Under the pieces are notes generated by a model, which saw nothing but the letters and a program-made list of their open reading frames with translations, was not told where the DNA came from and ran no database searches. Below are positions 53,099 through 62,644 of a stretch of 64,000 nt of DNA, one piece after another. The position numbers and the translations under genes were made by a program. Positions within the stretch are counted from its first letter, which is position 1; each line of letters begins with the position of its first letter. Source of the DNA: Verrucomicrobiales bacterium (GTDB taxonomy: Bacteria; Verrucomicrobiota; Verrucomicrobiia; Limisphaerales; UBA11358); contig JAQTQB010000004.1 in the NCBI GenBank assembly GCA_028712475.1, forward strand, positions 131,368-195,367, read 5' to 3'.

Positions 53099-53203
53099 AA
53101 TCTGCTCCGGCCAAAATAAGAGTTTTCCCTAGTTCGCCTAGTTGTTTCACACTAAAGACAATCAGGCTCGCCCCCGATTGCCCCGTTTGCCGGCTTCCCG
53201 TAT

Positions 53204-53239
53204 TTTGCACACGTCACAACAAATTATGTGTCGTGCAAA
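53204..53239. promoter_or_regulatory. Palindromic operator candidate upstream of the PocR-AraC gene
   Basis: TTTGCAC (53204-53210) and GTGCAAA (53233-53239) form an inverted repeat with a 22-bp spacer, 15 bp before the start codon and just upstream of GGGAGAA, a good ribosome-binding site. It could be the binding site of the AraC-type protein itself. Confidence 0.4.
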
Positions 53240-53254
53240 CGGGAGAAAAAGATT

Positions 53255-54130
53255 ATGGCAAAACCTTTGATTGAAGCACTGGCCGGTTCTAAAATTTATC
53301 AGGACTACGAAAACGCGTTCAGCGAGATGACCGGGCTGCCCGTCGCGCTGCGTTCGGTGGAATCGTGGCAGCTGCCGCATCATGGCAAGCGTTTTGAAAA
53401 TCCATTCTGCGGGATGCTCTCGCAAAAAAGCCGCGCCTGCGCCTCGTGCCTGCAAGTGCAGCAGCGGCTCTCTGAAACCACCACCCGCGAACCGCAAACC
53501 GTCACCTGCCAGGCCGGTTTGTGCGACATCGCCATCCCGGTGCGGATGGGCGACCAAGTGATCGGGTTTCTGACGACCGGCCAGGTGTTCTGCAAAAAAC
53601 CGACGGAGACCCTGTTCAACCGCACCCTGAAACTGCTCGCGAGCTGGGGCGTGCAAACGGACCCGAAAAAGCTGCGCGAAGCTTATTTTAACACGCGCGT
53701 CCTCTCATCGCGGCAGCATGAGTCGGCCATGAAACTGCTGACCATTTTCGCCGAACATCTTTCGATGGTGAGCAATCAAATTATCGTGCAGGAGCAAAAT
53801 GGCGAGATGCCCGTAATCACGCGCGCCAAACAATTCATCGCCGAACATCAAACCGAGGAGCTTTCGCTGGAGCAGGTCGCCCGGTCGGTCAACACTAGCA
53901 AATTCTATTTCTGCAAAATGTTCAAGAAAGGAACCGGCATCAATTTCACCGATTACCTCTCGCGCGTGCGCACGGAGCGGGCGAAAAATCTTTTGCTCAA
54001 CCCGAATCTTCGCGTGACGGAAATCGCCTACGAAGCCGGCTTCCAATCGTTGACCCACTTCAACCGCGTGTTCAAGCGCATCCTGGGCCGGTCGCCCACC
54101 GGTTATCGCGAACAGCTGGCGCGGTCGTAA
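53255..54130 (+). CDS. PocR-domain AraC-family transcriptional activator
   Basis: Start at MAKPLIEALAGSKIY (53255), 291 residues. The N-terminal PocR domain has the characteristic CGMLSQKSRACASC and CQAGLCDIAIPV cysteines and GDQVIGFLTTGQVF; it is a small-molecule sensor found in propanediol and hydrocarbon regulators. The C-terminus is an AraC double HTH (LSLEQVARSVNTSKFYFCKMFKKGTGI, TEIAYEAGFQSLTHFNRVFKRILG). The Cys set may bind iron or a redox ligand. The next plus-strand genes are a kinase and its regulator. Confidence 0.9.
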   Translation: MAKPLIEALAGSKIYQDYENAFSEMTGLPVALRSVESWQLPHHGKRFENPFCGMLSQKSRACASCLQVQQRLSETTTREPQTVTCQAGLCDIAIPVRMGDQVIGFLTTGQVFCKKPTETLFNRTLKLLASWGVQTDPKKLREAYFNTRVLSSRQHESAMKLLTIFAEHLSMVSNQIIVQEQNGEMPVITRAKQFIAEHQTEELSLEQVARSVNTSKFYFCKMFKKGTGINFTDYLSRVRTERAKNLLLNPNLRVTEIAYEAGFQSLTHFNRVFKRILGRSPTGYREQLARS

Positions 54131-54184
54131 ATCCCGTTTTTCTTTTCGCGTGTCTCGCCGCCGGGATTTATTACCATCCGGCTG

Positions 54185-55321
54185 ATGAAAGAACCTGGAC
54201 GGCTGACGCGCGCAGAATTGATCAAGCTCACCGGAAAACTGCAGCGAAAGGTGGGCGTCAACGAAGTGCAACAAGTCAAACATACCCGCGCGCGCCAAAA
54301 GGCGGAAGCGGCTTTGCACGAAAGCAGCGAACGCCTGCGGGCGATCCTGGAAACGGCGGTCGAGGGCATCATCACCATTGACGAACGCGGCCGTATTGAA
54401 TCCTTCAACCCGGCGGCGGAAAAAATTTTCGGCTACACGGCGCGCGAAGCCATCGGGCAAAATATCAAGCTGCTCATGCCGGCGCCCTATCGGCAGGAAC
54501 ATGATGGCTACCTCGCCAATTACCGGCACACCGGCCATGCAAAAATCATCGGCATCGGCCGCGAAGTCGTCGGCCAGCGCAAGGACGGAACGACTTTCCC
54601 GATGGACTTGTCCGTAAGTGAAGTGCGCATGGCGGAACGGCGGCTTTTTACGGGTTTCGTGCGCGACATCACGGAGCGCAAGCAGTTGGAAAAGGAAATC
54701 ATTGAAATCAGCAACCGCGAGCAGCAGCGCATCGGCCAGGATTTGCACGACGGCTTGTGCCAGGAACTGGCCGGCATTGAGATGATGTGCCAGGTGCTTG
54801 AACAAAAGCTGGCGGCGAAATCCAGGCTGGAGGCGGAACAAGTGGGTAAAATTGGCCGGCACATCCGCGACGCCATTTCACATACGCGCAAGCTGGCGCG
54901 CGGACTTTCACCTGTTGAATTGGAAACCAACGGCCTGATGTCCGCACTGCACGAATTGGTGGCGCATGTGCAAAAGTTATTTAACATCGAATGCCGCTTT
55001 GAATGTCCCGAACCGGTTTTGATCCAGAACAATGTTTTTGCGACGCATCTGTATCGGATCGTCCAGGAAGCCATCAACAACGCCGTCAAACATGGCAAGC
55101 CCAGGCGCATCCTTGTTTCGCTGAAACCGGCGGGCGGCAGATTCGCACTAGCCGTCACCGACGACGGCACCGGCTTTTCAACTGAATCCCAAAAAAGCGG
55201 CGGCATGGGCCTGCACATCATGAAATATCGCGCCGGCGTCGTGAACGCGGCGCTCGAAGTGCGCTCCGGCGCTGACGGCGCGGGCACGACGGTCATGTGT
55301 GTTTTTCAAGAAAATTTATGA
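54185..55321 (+). CDS. FixL-like PAS sensor histidine kinase (probable haem oxygen sensor)
   Basis: 378 residues. The PAS domain (about 51-165) closely matches FixL: LMPAPYRQEHDGYL with His106 at the position of the FixL haem ligand, and IIGIGREVVGQRKDGTTFPM with Arg126 exactly 20 residues later, the Arg that contacts bound O2. A HisKA_3 dimerisation box follows (RIGQDLHDGLCQELAG, His188), then the HATPase_c domain (EAINNAVKHGK, DDGTGF, GGMGLHIM). It is soluble, with no membrane segment. The start of the next gene overlaps its stop. Confidence 0.88.
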   Translation: MKEPGRLTRAELIKLTGKLQRKVGVNEVQQVKHTRARQKAEAALHESSERLRAILETAVEGIITIDERGRIESFNPAAEKIFGYTAREAIGQNIKLLMPAPYRQEHDGYLANYRHTGHAKIIGIGREVVGQRKDGTTFPMDLSVSEVRMAERRLFTGFVRDITERKQLEKEIIEISNREQQRIGQDLHDGLCQELAGIEMMCQVLEQKLAAKSRLEAEQVGKIGRHIRDAISHTRKLARGLSPVELETNGLMSALHELVAHVQKLFNIECRFECPEPVLIQNNVFATHLYRIVQEAINNAVKHGKPRRILVSLKPAGGRFALAVTDDGTGFSTESQKSGGMGLHIMKYRAGVVNAALEVRSGADGAGTTVMCVFQENL

Positions 55322-56001
55322 CGAAGAAATCCGCGGCGGCGCAGAACCGGAAACGCATTTTTATCGTGGACGATCACCCGATGATGCGGCAGGGGCTCGC
55401 CCAGCTCATCGGCGCAGAACCGGATCTGACCGTTTGCGGCGAGGCGGAAAATGCCGGTGCCGCGCTCGCTGCCATCAGCACCTTGAAACCCGAACTCGTG
55501 CTGGCGGACATTTCGTTGCCGGGCAAAAACGGCCTCGAACTCATCAAGGATTTTCAGGCGATGCAGCCCGGACTGCCGGTGCTGGTCATTTCCATGCACG
55601 ACGAATCGCTCTATGCCGAGCGCGTGCTGCGCGCAGGCGGCCGCGGCTACATCATGAAACAGGAAGGCGGCAAAAAACTGATGCAGGCCATCCGGCAGGT
55701 CTTGAGCGGACAAATTTACGTCAGCGAAAAAATGTCGGCGTCCATTCTTGAAACATTCTCCGGCCGCCGCCCCGGCACGGAAAATTCGCCGATGGAAAAA
55801 TTGACCGACCGCGAATTTGAAGTCTTCCAGCTCATCAGCCAGGGCAAGGGAATGCGGGAGATTGCTGAACAGTTTCACTTAAGCGTCAAGACCGTTGAAG
55901 TGCACCGCACGAACATCAAGGCGAAACTGAAATTGAAGTCGGCGTCCGAATTGATGCGTTTCGCCGTGCGCTGGTCGGAATCGCAAAGCGCGGGGACGTA
56001 A
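55318..56001 (+). CDS. NarL/FixJ-type response regulator
   Basis: Start at MTKKSAAAQNRKR (55318), overlapping the kinase stop as ATGA, so translational coupling is likely; 227 residues. Receiver with IFIVDDHPMMR, phospho-Asp in LVLADISLPG and the Lys in YIMKQE; the LuxR HTH (LTDREFEVFQLISQGKGMREIAEQFHLSVKTVEVHR) is at the C-terminus. The partner is surely the FixL-like kinase upstream. Targets unknown. Confidence 0.95.
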   Translation: MTKKSAAAQNRKRIFIVDDHPMMRQGLAQLIGAEPDLTVCGEAENAGAALAAISTLKPELVLADISLPGKNGLELIKDFQAMQPGLPVLVISMHDESLYAERVLRAGGRGYIMKQEGGKKLMQAIRQVLSGQIYVSEKMSASILETFSGRRPGTENSPMEKLTDREFEVFQLISQGKGMREIAEQFHLSVKTVEVHRTNIKAKLKLKSASELMRFAVRWSESQSAGT

Positions 56002-56012
56002 AGCGGCCAGCT

Positions 56013-56480
56013 TTAATACCGGATCTTGTCCGTCTTGTTCTTCCACGACTTGAAAACTTCCAGCGCCTCGGGGCGGAGCAGTTGTTTCATGGGGATGATC
56101 CGGCGGGAAACCGGGCGCGCCACTTCGCTGTAGATCAGATCATCGTCAAAATCAATTTTCGCCGCGTCCTTGCGCGTGTTGGCGTAATAAACCTTCCGCA
56201 ACCGCGCCCAGTAGATCGCCGCAAGACACATCGGACACGGCTCGCAACTCGTGTAAAGTTCACAATCATCGAGCTGAAAGGTTTTCAGTTTTTTGCAGGC
56301 GTCGCGGATGGCCGAGACTTCCGCGTGCGCCGTGGGATCGTTCGTGGAGGAGACGCGGTTCCAGCCGCGCCCGACGATTTTTCCTTTCCGCACCACGACC
56401 GCGCCAAACGGTCCGCCGCAATCGGCCTTCATTTTGGCGAGCGAAAGCCGGATGGCTTCCCGCATGAACTTCTCCTTCAT
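56013..56480 (-). CDS. Guanine/nucleoside deaminase (CMP/dCMP deaminase fold)
   Basis: 155 residues. Zinc site HAEVSAI (His, catalytic Glu) and PCPMC (two Cys), as in GuaD/TadA-type deaminases. The C-terminus (YSEVARPVSRRIIPMKQLLRPEALEVF) favours the guanine deaminase group over tRNA adenosine deaminase. It converges on the response regulator gene. Confidence 0.88.
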   Translation of the reverse strand: MKEKFMREAIRLSLAKMKADCGGPFGAVVVRKGKIVGRGWNRVSSTNDPTAHAEVSAIRDACKKLKTFQLDDCELYTSCEPCPMCLAAIYWARLRKVYYANTRKDAAKIDFDDDLIYSEVARPVSRRIIPMKQLLRPEALEVFKSWKNKTDKIRY

Positions 56481-56528
56481 GCGGACAGGATTAACAGGAT
56501 TAGCCGGATGAAGAAAAGATTTTTGTTT

Positions 56529-57386
56529 TCAGCGGAACAAGGTCACCGGATTCTGCTTCGCACTTAATAACTTCCCGGCCTTGGAAACTTTTTGCAATTT
56601 CCGTCTGTGCCACTGTTGCAGACGGTAAATAGTGGCGAACGTGAAATCAGGCGCCACACCGCCCTGCCCGCCCACCAGTTCCGTGCCGCGCCGCACATTG
56701 TCCATCATCCACGCTGGCAATCGCGCCTGATACGGATTCCGCCGCACTTCGCCGGCGTGACACGTCAGCGCCGCAACGAGATCGCCCACGTCTCCCACGC
56801 TTGATTCGACGAGCAGGTTTGGATTCGCCATCTGCCCCCAGAATTCCGTCTCGACGACGAAACATCTGAAGCTTTTTGGCAATGTTTTCAGCGCGTCCAA
56901 AACTAAAAAATGCGTCCCGACGTGCGCCGCATGCCCGTCATTTTCATGGGGAATAAAAACCACGCGTGGCTGATGCTCCGCCAGAATTTTGGCGACCGCC
57001 CCGACCGCCGCCGCCCAATTTGCCCGGTTCTGCTCCCGCGTTTCCAAATTGATGCGCTCCAAACCGTGACTGCCCGGCACCTCCAGATTAAAACCAAGCA
57101 CGGCACAGGCGTGCTGCAATTCCCGCAGACGGGCAGCCTGTCGCCCGCGTTTGCTGCCCAGTGTCACGGCGACGTTGGTAACATTCCATTTTGCCTCGCG
57201 CAAAAGCCGCAACGCCAGCCCGCCAACAATGCACTCATCATCCGGGTGTGGTGAAAAAATCAAAGCCCTCGGCGCGCCGGGTGGAATCTTTGAACGCTTC
57301 AAAGCTCCTGGCTTGACGGCGGGAAGTTTTTTCCCGCTTTGGAAAAGCTGCGCGTGTTCGGAAACAAATTTTTGAAAAGGATTCAC
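56529..57386 (-). CDS. PIG-L/LmbE-family deacetylase
   Basis: 285 residues. The metal-binding ALIFSPHPDDECIVGGL (AHPDD-type) and the second His in PHENDGHAAH are intact. The family removes N-acetyl groups from GlcNAc-containing lipids, mycothiol precursors and the like. It ends with a Lys-rich tail. It lies 6 bp downstream of the metal ATPase gene on the same strand. The substrate is not determined. Confidence 0.88.
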   Translation of the reverse strand: MNPFQKFVSEHAQLFQSGKKLPAVKPGALKRSKIPPGAPRALIFSPHPDDECIVGGLALRLLREAKWNVTNVAVTLGSKRGRQAARLRELQHACAVLGFNLEVPGSHGLERINLETREQNRANWAAAVGAVAKILAEHQPRVVFIPHENDGHAAHVGTHFLVLDALKTLPKSFRCFVVETEFWGQMANPNLLVESSVGDVGDLVAALTCHAGEVRRNPYQARLPAWMMDNVRRGTELVGGQGGVAPDFTFATIYRLQQWHRRKLQKVSKAGKLLSAKQNPVTLFR

Positions 57387-57391
57387 GGTGA

Positions 57392-59719
57392 TTATTTCGC
57401 CGACGTCTTGCCAAACAACAACCGCAGGCTGTTCATCACCACGACAACGGTGCTGCCTTCGTGGCCGACTACGCCGATGGGCAGCGGGATTTTTCCGAGC
57501 ATCGCAAACGTGACCAGCACGACGACGGTGCCAAGCGAGATGACCAGATTCTGCCGGATGATGCGCCGCGCACGCTGGCTTAAGCGAAAGGCGGCCAGAA
57601 AATTTTCCAGCCGGTCGTGCATCAGCACCACGTCGGCCTGCTCCAAAGCCGCGTCCGAACCGCGCGCCCCCATCGCCACGCCGATGTGCGCCGCCGCCAG
57701 GCTGGGCGCGTCATTCACGCCATCGCCGACCATGGCAACGAATTTTCCCTGCCCGGTCAATTCGCGGATGGCGGCGACTTTTTGTTCCGGCTTCAATTCG
57801 GCGCGCACATCGTCGAGCTTCAGTTCGTTTTTGATATGCTCCGCCGTCGCCTTGCGGTCGCCGGTCAAAACGACGGAGCGCAGACCTTCATGGCGCAATT
57901 CTTCAATGATGGACGCGGCCTGCGGACGGATGTCGTCGCGCAAAACAATCCGGCCAAGCAAACCGTCCGCCTCAACCCAGACTTCGGAAAATCCGGCCTC
58001 GGTCGCGGCCATGCGCGCGATGACATCGGCGTGACGGCCCTGCGCCAGCCATTCGCGGCGGCCCAGGCGGGCTTCGCCGCCATTGATCCGTGCATGCAAT
58101 CCCTGGCCGGTGACAGACTCGAACTTTTCAAACGCGAGCGGCTCAAGCCGGTGCTGCTTGCCGTGGCGCGTGATGGCGCGGGCGAGCGGATGCGTGGAAA
58201 GCCGGTCTAGCGAATAGGCCAGCCGCGCAATTTCGTTTTCGCGTCCGGGCGGAAAGCTCTCCACCTTCTCCACGCGCAGTTCGCCGGTGGTGAGAGTGCC
58301 GGTCTTGTCGAGCGCGACGACGTTGACCTCGGCCAGTTTTTCAACCGCTGCGCCGCCGCGAAACAAAATCCCGCGGCTCGCGCCCCACGCGATGGACGCA
58401 AGCACGGCGGACGGAATCGAAAGCACGAGCGCGCACGGTGAAGCGACCACGAGCAATGTCATGGCGCGGTAAAAGGCGCTGTGCGACTCGACGGCGCTGG
58501 TAAAAGGCGCGAGGCCGAAACCAAGCCACCAGACAAAAAACATCGCGAACGAAATGCCCAATATGATGTAAGTGTAAATGGTTCCAAACTTGTCGGTGAA
58601 TTGCTGGGCGGGCGCTTTTTGCTGTTGCGCGTCCTTGATGAGCGCGATGATTTTTTGCAGCGCGCTTTCGGCGGCAGGCCGGGTGACGAGGACTTCGACC
58701 GCACCCCAAAGGTTGATGGTTCCGGCAAGCGTGGAGTCGCCGACATTTTTTTCGACGGGCGTGGCTTCGCCGGTGAGATTGGATTCGTCGGCGGCGGTGC
58801 TGCCCTTGGTCACTTCCGCATCCACGGGAAACTGCGCGCCGGGCTTGATGAGCAGCCGTGTTCCGGCGCGGAGACCGGCGACGGTGACTTCCAGTTCATT
58901 TCCGCTGGCATCAATGGCCGTCGCCGTTTTCGGTGCCTCACGGAAGAGGGAACGAATTTCCTTTTGCGTCCGCCCCATCGCGTAATGTTCGAGCGCGCCG
59001 GACAGGGAAAACAAGAACAGCAGCGTCGCGCCTTCCGCCCACGCGCCGATGCTTGCCGCGCCGGCGGCAACCGCGATCATCAGAAAATGAACGTCCAGCA
59101 CGCGCTTTTGCAGGCGTTCCCAGACTTCTTCCGCCGGATAAAATCCACCGGCGATGTAGGCGACGACGAACGCAAGCAGTTTGAATTGCGCGGGCAGAAA
59201 AAACACCGCCGCAAGAGCGGACACGCCGCAAAGAACCGCGGCGGCAAGCTGCCATTTCCATTCGTCCGGGTGGTAGTCCTCGTCAGGCGCTTCAAATTCA
59301 ATGGTGCGCGGCGTGAGGTGCGGCAGCGGGAAGTCGCGCCAGCGCCAGAATTTCGGCGCGGTCGGACAGGTGACGCGCGCGATGGTGGTTGTCTGTCCAT
59401 CGTGCTGGATGGTGATCCGGCGCAGCTCGTCCGGCGAAAGCGGCGCGTCGCAAGTGCCGCAATCGCCGGTGCCTTCCAGCAAGGCGCAGTGCGCCTCCTT
59501 TCCCGCAGCCTGCGCCTGCTGCAACCGCTCGGTCAACTGGCTGCTAAGCCGCAGGACGTCGGTCTGGCCAAGCGTGGCGACGGAAATTTTTTGCTCTGCG
59601 GGATTGATGCTGACAGCTTCGAGCGTCGGCTCCTTTGCCAGCATGTCCACCACCGAACGGGTCAGGCATTTCGAAGGAGCGGGCTGTGATTCGGTTCGGC
59701 ATTCGGATCTGACGCTCAT
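57392..59719 (-). CDS. P1B-4 type metal-translocating ATPase
   Basis: The track start is slightly upstream; MSVRSECRTESQ (59719) is the likely start (775 residues). An N-terminal Cys-rich region (DCGTCDAPLSP) is followed by the transport domain. The TM metal motif is SPCAL and the C-terminal HEGSTVVVVMNSLRLL completes the P1B-4 signature (SPC plus HEGxT) known for Co/Fe/Zn exporters. The phosphorylation site is DKTGTLTTGE, with TGEATPVEK in the actuator and GDGVNDAPSLAAAHIGVAMG in the hinge. Both halves are intact. The metal cannot be fixed from sequence. Confidence 0.92.
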   Translation of the reverse strand: MSVRSECRTESQPAPSKCLTRSVVDMLAKEPTLEAVSINPAEQKISVATLGQTDVLRLSSQLTERLQQAQAAGKEAHCALLEGTGDCGTCDAPLSPDELRRITIQHDGQTTTIARVTCPTAPKFWRWRDFPLPHLTPRTIEFEAPDEDYHPDEWKWQLAAAVLCGVSALAAVFFLPAQFKLLAFVVAYIAGGFYPAEEVWERLQKRVLDVHFLMIAVAAGAASIGAWAEGATLLFLFSLSGALEHYAMGRTQKEIRSLFREAPKTATAIDASGNELEVTVAGLRAGTRLLIKPGAQFPVDAEVTKGSTAADESNLTGEATPVEKNVGDSTLAGTINLWGAVEVLVTRPAAESALQKIIALIKDAQQQKAPAQQFTDKFGTIYTYIILGISFAMFFVWWLGFGLAPFTSAVESHSAFYRAMTLLVVASPCALVLSIPSAVLASIAWGASRGILFRGGAAVEKLAEVNVVALDKTGTLTTGELRVEKVESFPPGRENEIARLAYSLDRLSTHPLARAITRHGKQHRLEPLAFEKFESVTGQGLHARINGGEARLGRREWLAQGRHADVIARMAATEAGFSEVWVEADGLLGRIVLRDDIRPQAASIIEELRHEGLRSVVLTGDRKATAEHIKNELKLDDVRAELKPEQKVAAIRELTGQGKFVAMVGDGVNDAPSLAAAHIGVAMGARGSDAALEQADVVLMHDRLENFLAAFRLSQRARRIIRQNLVISLGTVVVLVTFAMLGKIPLPIGVVGHEGSTVVVVMNSLRLLFGKTSAK

Positions 59720-59895
59720 AAAATAAAACCTGCAATGAGTTGAAATATAAACCCAGTTTACGAGCCAGCACAAGCGCGGCGATAATTTGATGAAGAGCGC
59801 AAAACATGTTGAGGCTCGGACAAGATATGCAAAGCGGTAAAGCCGTCAGCAATTAGAGTTGAACTATCACATCATTGATTTAATTTGATTTTTAT

Positions 59896-61671
59896 ATGCG
59901 CAAACTGACACTTGGAAACCGGAACACTGAAAATGAATCGCTCATCCGCTGGGTCGAATCTCAGGCCAAACTCTGCCAGCCGGACAAAGTTTTTTGGTGT
60001 GACGGTTCGGAAGCGGAAAAAGAGGCGTTGACCACCGAGGCCGTGGCCCAAGGCATTCTCGTCAAGTTAAACCAGGAGAAACTGCCGGGCTGCTATTACC
60101 ATCGCTCGAATCCCAACGACGTGGCGCGCGTCGAACAATTCACCTACATCTGCACCCAGATGCAGGAGGAAGCCGGGCCGACGAACAACTGGATGGCGCC
60201 AAAAGCGATGTATGCCAAGCTTCACGCGTTGTGCAACGGCGCGATGAAGGGCCGCACGATGTATGTCGTCCCCTACCTCATGGGGCCGCTGGGTTCGCCG
60301 CTCACCAAGGTCGGCATCGAACTGACCGACTCCCTTTATGTTGTGTTAAGCATGCGCATCATGGCGCGCATGGGAAAGGCCGCCTACGAGCAGCTCGGCG
60401 ACAGCGACGATTTCAACCGCGGCCTGCACTGCATGTTGGACGTGGATCCCGACGTTCGGTTCATCGCGCATTTTCCGCAGGACAACGCCGTCATCTCCGT
60501 CGGTTCGAATTACGGCGGCAACGTGCTGCTCGGCAAAAAATGTCTCGCGTTGCGCATCGGTTCGTATCTCGGCCGCAACGAAGGCTGGATGGCGGAACAC
60601 ATGTTGATCCTCGGCGTTGAATCGCCGTCCGGGGAAAAAACCTATGTCGCGGCGGCGTTTCCAAGCGCGTGCGGCAAGACGAATTTCGCCATGATGGTTC
60701 CGCCGGCGCATTTCAAAGGCTGGAAAATCTCGACCATCGGCGACGACATCGCGTGGATGAAACCCGGCCCGGACGGAAGGCTTTATGCCATCAACCCGGA
60801 GGCGGGTTATTTCGGCGTTGTGCCCGGCACGAATTCAAAATCCAATCCCACCGCCGTGCAGACCATCCGCCGCGACACCATTTTCACCAACGTCGCGCTC
60901 ACGCCCGACGGCGATGTCTGGTGGGAAGGCAAGGACGGCGACGTGCCGAAGGAATGTCTCGACTGGCGCGGCAACAAGTGGACGCCCGATTCAAAGGAAA
61001 AAGCCGCGCACCCGAATTCACGTTTCGCCGCGCCGATGGCGAACAACCCCTCGCTCGATCCGCTGGCGAACGATCCGCACGGCGTTCCCATCAGCGCGAT
61101 CATCTTTGGCGGACGCCGCGCGGACACCATGCCGCTCGTGTATCAGGCTTTCAACTGGATCCACGGCGTTTACATCGGCGCGACGATGGGTTCGGAGATG
61201 ACCGCCGCCGCCGTGGGCGGTCTCGGACAGGTGCGGCGCGACCCGATGGCGATGCTGCCCTTCTGCGGCTATGACATGGGCGATTATTTCCGGCACTGGA
61301 TCACGATGCGAAAGCTCATCAAAATCCCACCACGCATTTTTCATGTGAACTGGTTCCGCAAGGACAGCGACGGGCAATTTCTCTGGCCCGGCTACGGCGA
61401 AAACATGCGCGTGCTGAAATGGATTGTGGACCGCTGCAACGGGCGCTCGAACGCCGTCGAGACGCCGCTGGGCTGGGTGCCTTACGCGAAGGATTTTGAT
61501 TTGCGCGGCCTCGCCAATTATTCGCCGGAGAAATTCGACCGCGTGCAAAGCATCAACTACGACGACTGGCGGCGCGAACTGTTGCAGCAGGACGAGCTGT
61601 TCATGAAAATCTATACGCATCTGCCCAAGGAACTGATCTTCCAGCGCGAACTGCTCGTGGCGCGATTGTAG
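59896..61671 (+). CDS. pckG: Phosphoenolpyruvate carboxykinase (GTP)
   Basis: 591 residues, the usual length for the GTP enzyme. The P-loop-like [13 protein letters not shown], the R-loop [14 protein letters not shown] and the Asp/Asn-rich GDDIAWMK site are intact; [23 protein letters not shown] is the ending of the GTP family. It links oxaloacetate to PEP, either for gluconeogenesis or, in some bacteria, for anaplerosis. Divergent from the metal ATPase. Confidence 0.97.
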   Translation: MRKLTLGNRNTENESLIRWVESQAKLCQPDKVFWCDGSEAEKEALTTEAVAQGILVKLNQEKLPGCYYHRSNPNDVARVEQFTYICTQMQEEAGPTNNWMAPKAMYAKLHALCNGAMKGRTMYVVPYLMGPLGSPLTKVGIELTDSLYVVLSMRIMARMGKAAYEQLGDSDDFNRGLHCMLDVDPDVRFIAHFPQDNAVISVGSNYGGNVLLGKKCLALRIGSYLGRNEGWMAEHMLILGVESPSGEKTYVAAAFPSACGKTNFAMMVPPAHFKGWKISTIGDDIAWMKPGPDGRLYAINPEAGYFGVVPGTNSKSNPTAVQTIRRDTIFTNVALTPDGDVWWEGKDGDVPKECLDWRGNKWTPDSKEKAAHPNSRFAAPMANNPSLDPLANDPHGVPISAIIFGGRRADTMPLVYQAFNWIHGVYIGATMGSEMTAAAVGGLGQVRRDPMAMLPFCGYDMGDYFRHWITMRKLIKIPPRIFHVNWFRKDSDGQFLWPGYGENMRVLKWIVDRCNGRSNAVETPLGWVPYAKDFDLRGLANYSPEKFDRVQSINYDDWRRELLQQDELFMKIYTHLPKELIFQRELLVARL

Positions 61672-61685
61672 CAACGCCTCACGCA

Positions 61686-62243
61686 TCAGGCGGAAGCCCG
61701 CTGCCATTCGGCCTGCAAGCCGCGTTGCTGGATCAACTCGTTCAGCGCAGGCCGGTCCATTTGTTCGCCCGACACCGCCAGCATTGCGCGGATGTCGCGC
61801 AGATGTTTTTCCGAGCCGCCCGCGCGGAAATATTCCAACTTGCGGATGATCACATATTCCGGCGGGGCAAGCACGAGCGTCTCGCCTTGGAACTCAATCC
61901 GACGTTTGTTTCGAAAAGCCCACGCATTCAATTCATCCCTGCCGGTGGGATAGACATCCGCTTTGAAGCTGGTGTTCAGGTGGATGATGTTAAAGTGGCC
62001 GCGCTGTTCGCGCGCCACTTCGGCTGTGATGGCGGCAACCGGAGGCAGGTAGAAATCACTTGGTGGAAAAAACTCCGGCAACCTCTGAATGTCCGCTTCG
62101 TTCAGAAATGTCACGAAGTCCACGTCATTCGTCAGCCGGGGTTCACCGTAGAAAATCGCCGCCACGCTGCCGCCGATCACATAGCGGATGCCCGCGCGAT
62201 TGAACGGCCGCACAAATAGAAGAAATAATTCAGCTTCGGGCAT
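61686..62243 (-). CDS. AbiEii-like nucleotidyltransferase
   Basis: 185 residues. The nucleotidyltransferase motif is RYVIGGSVAAIFYGEPRLTNDVDFV (GG...D.D), with the following helical rest as in AbiEii/DUF6036 toxin partners. It overlaps the smaller upstream gene by 14 bp. Likely a TA-like pair, with the smaller protein as partner (inference). Confidence 0.75.
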   Translation of the reverse strand: MPEAELFLLFVRPFNRAGIRYVIGGSVAAIFYGEPRLTNDVDFVTFLNEADIQRLPEFFPPSDFYLPPVAAITAEVAREQRGHFNIIHLNTSFKADVYPTGRDELNAWAFRNKRRIEFQGETLVLAPPEYVIIRKLEYFRAGGSEKHLRDIRAMLAVSGEQMDRPALNELIQQRGLQAEWQRASA

Positions 62244-62433
62244 GAAGGAAAATCCGGTTGACCTCGGCGTTCACTTTTTCTTCCGGCCAATCAGGGTGGT
62301 TACTGCGGACGCCTGCCGTCTTCAATTTGCGAGCCGACCAATAAAGCATCTCGGCCAGCTTCAATCTCCGCTCACCCGGCATGGCGCGCAAAATGGCGAA
62401 CTGTTCAGGACTTGTTTGCTCATCCGCAAGCAT
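62230..62433 (-). CDS. Small partner protein of the AbiEii-like gene
   Basis: 67 residues, helical (TSPEQFAILRAMPGERRLKLAEMLYWSARKLK). Similar short proteins often precede AbiEii-type genes. Its stop overlaps the start of the toxin-like gene. Confidence 0.6.
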   Translation of the reverse strand: MLADEQTSPEQFAILRAMPGERRLKLAEMLYWSARKLKTAGVRSNHPDWPEEKVNAEVNRIFLHARS

Positions 62434-62644
62434 GGTTAAACTGTGCGCCGAAAAACTTAACCGGGCAAGCTCTTTGCCTTGGCCAACGCTTCATCAGGTT
62501 TGCCGGCATCTTTACCGCCGCGTGCGTTGTCTGGTTTGCCAGCCGACGCGGCCGACCACCCGGCAATTTTCTGCCCAAAGCATTGGACGGACATCCGGAC
62601 TGAACGCGGATTGCCAAAACAAAACCGCCCGGCTAGGGTGTCCC

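Noticed and set aside
62412-62603. 63-aa ORF resembling a VanZ-like remnant (FAGIFTAACVVWFASRRG)
   Set aside because: Only one helix-like stretch fits; too weak to call a gene or pseudogene.
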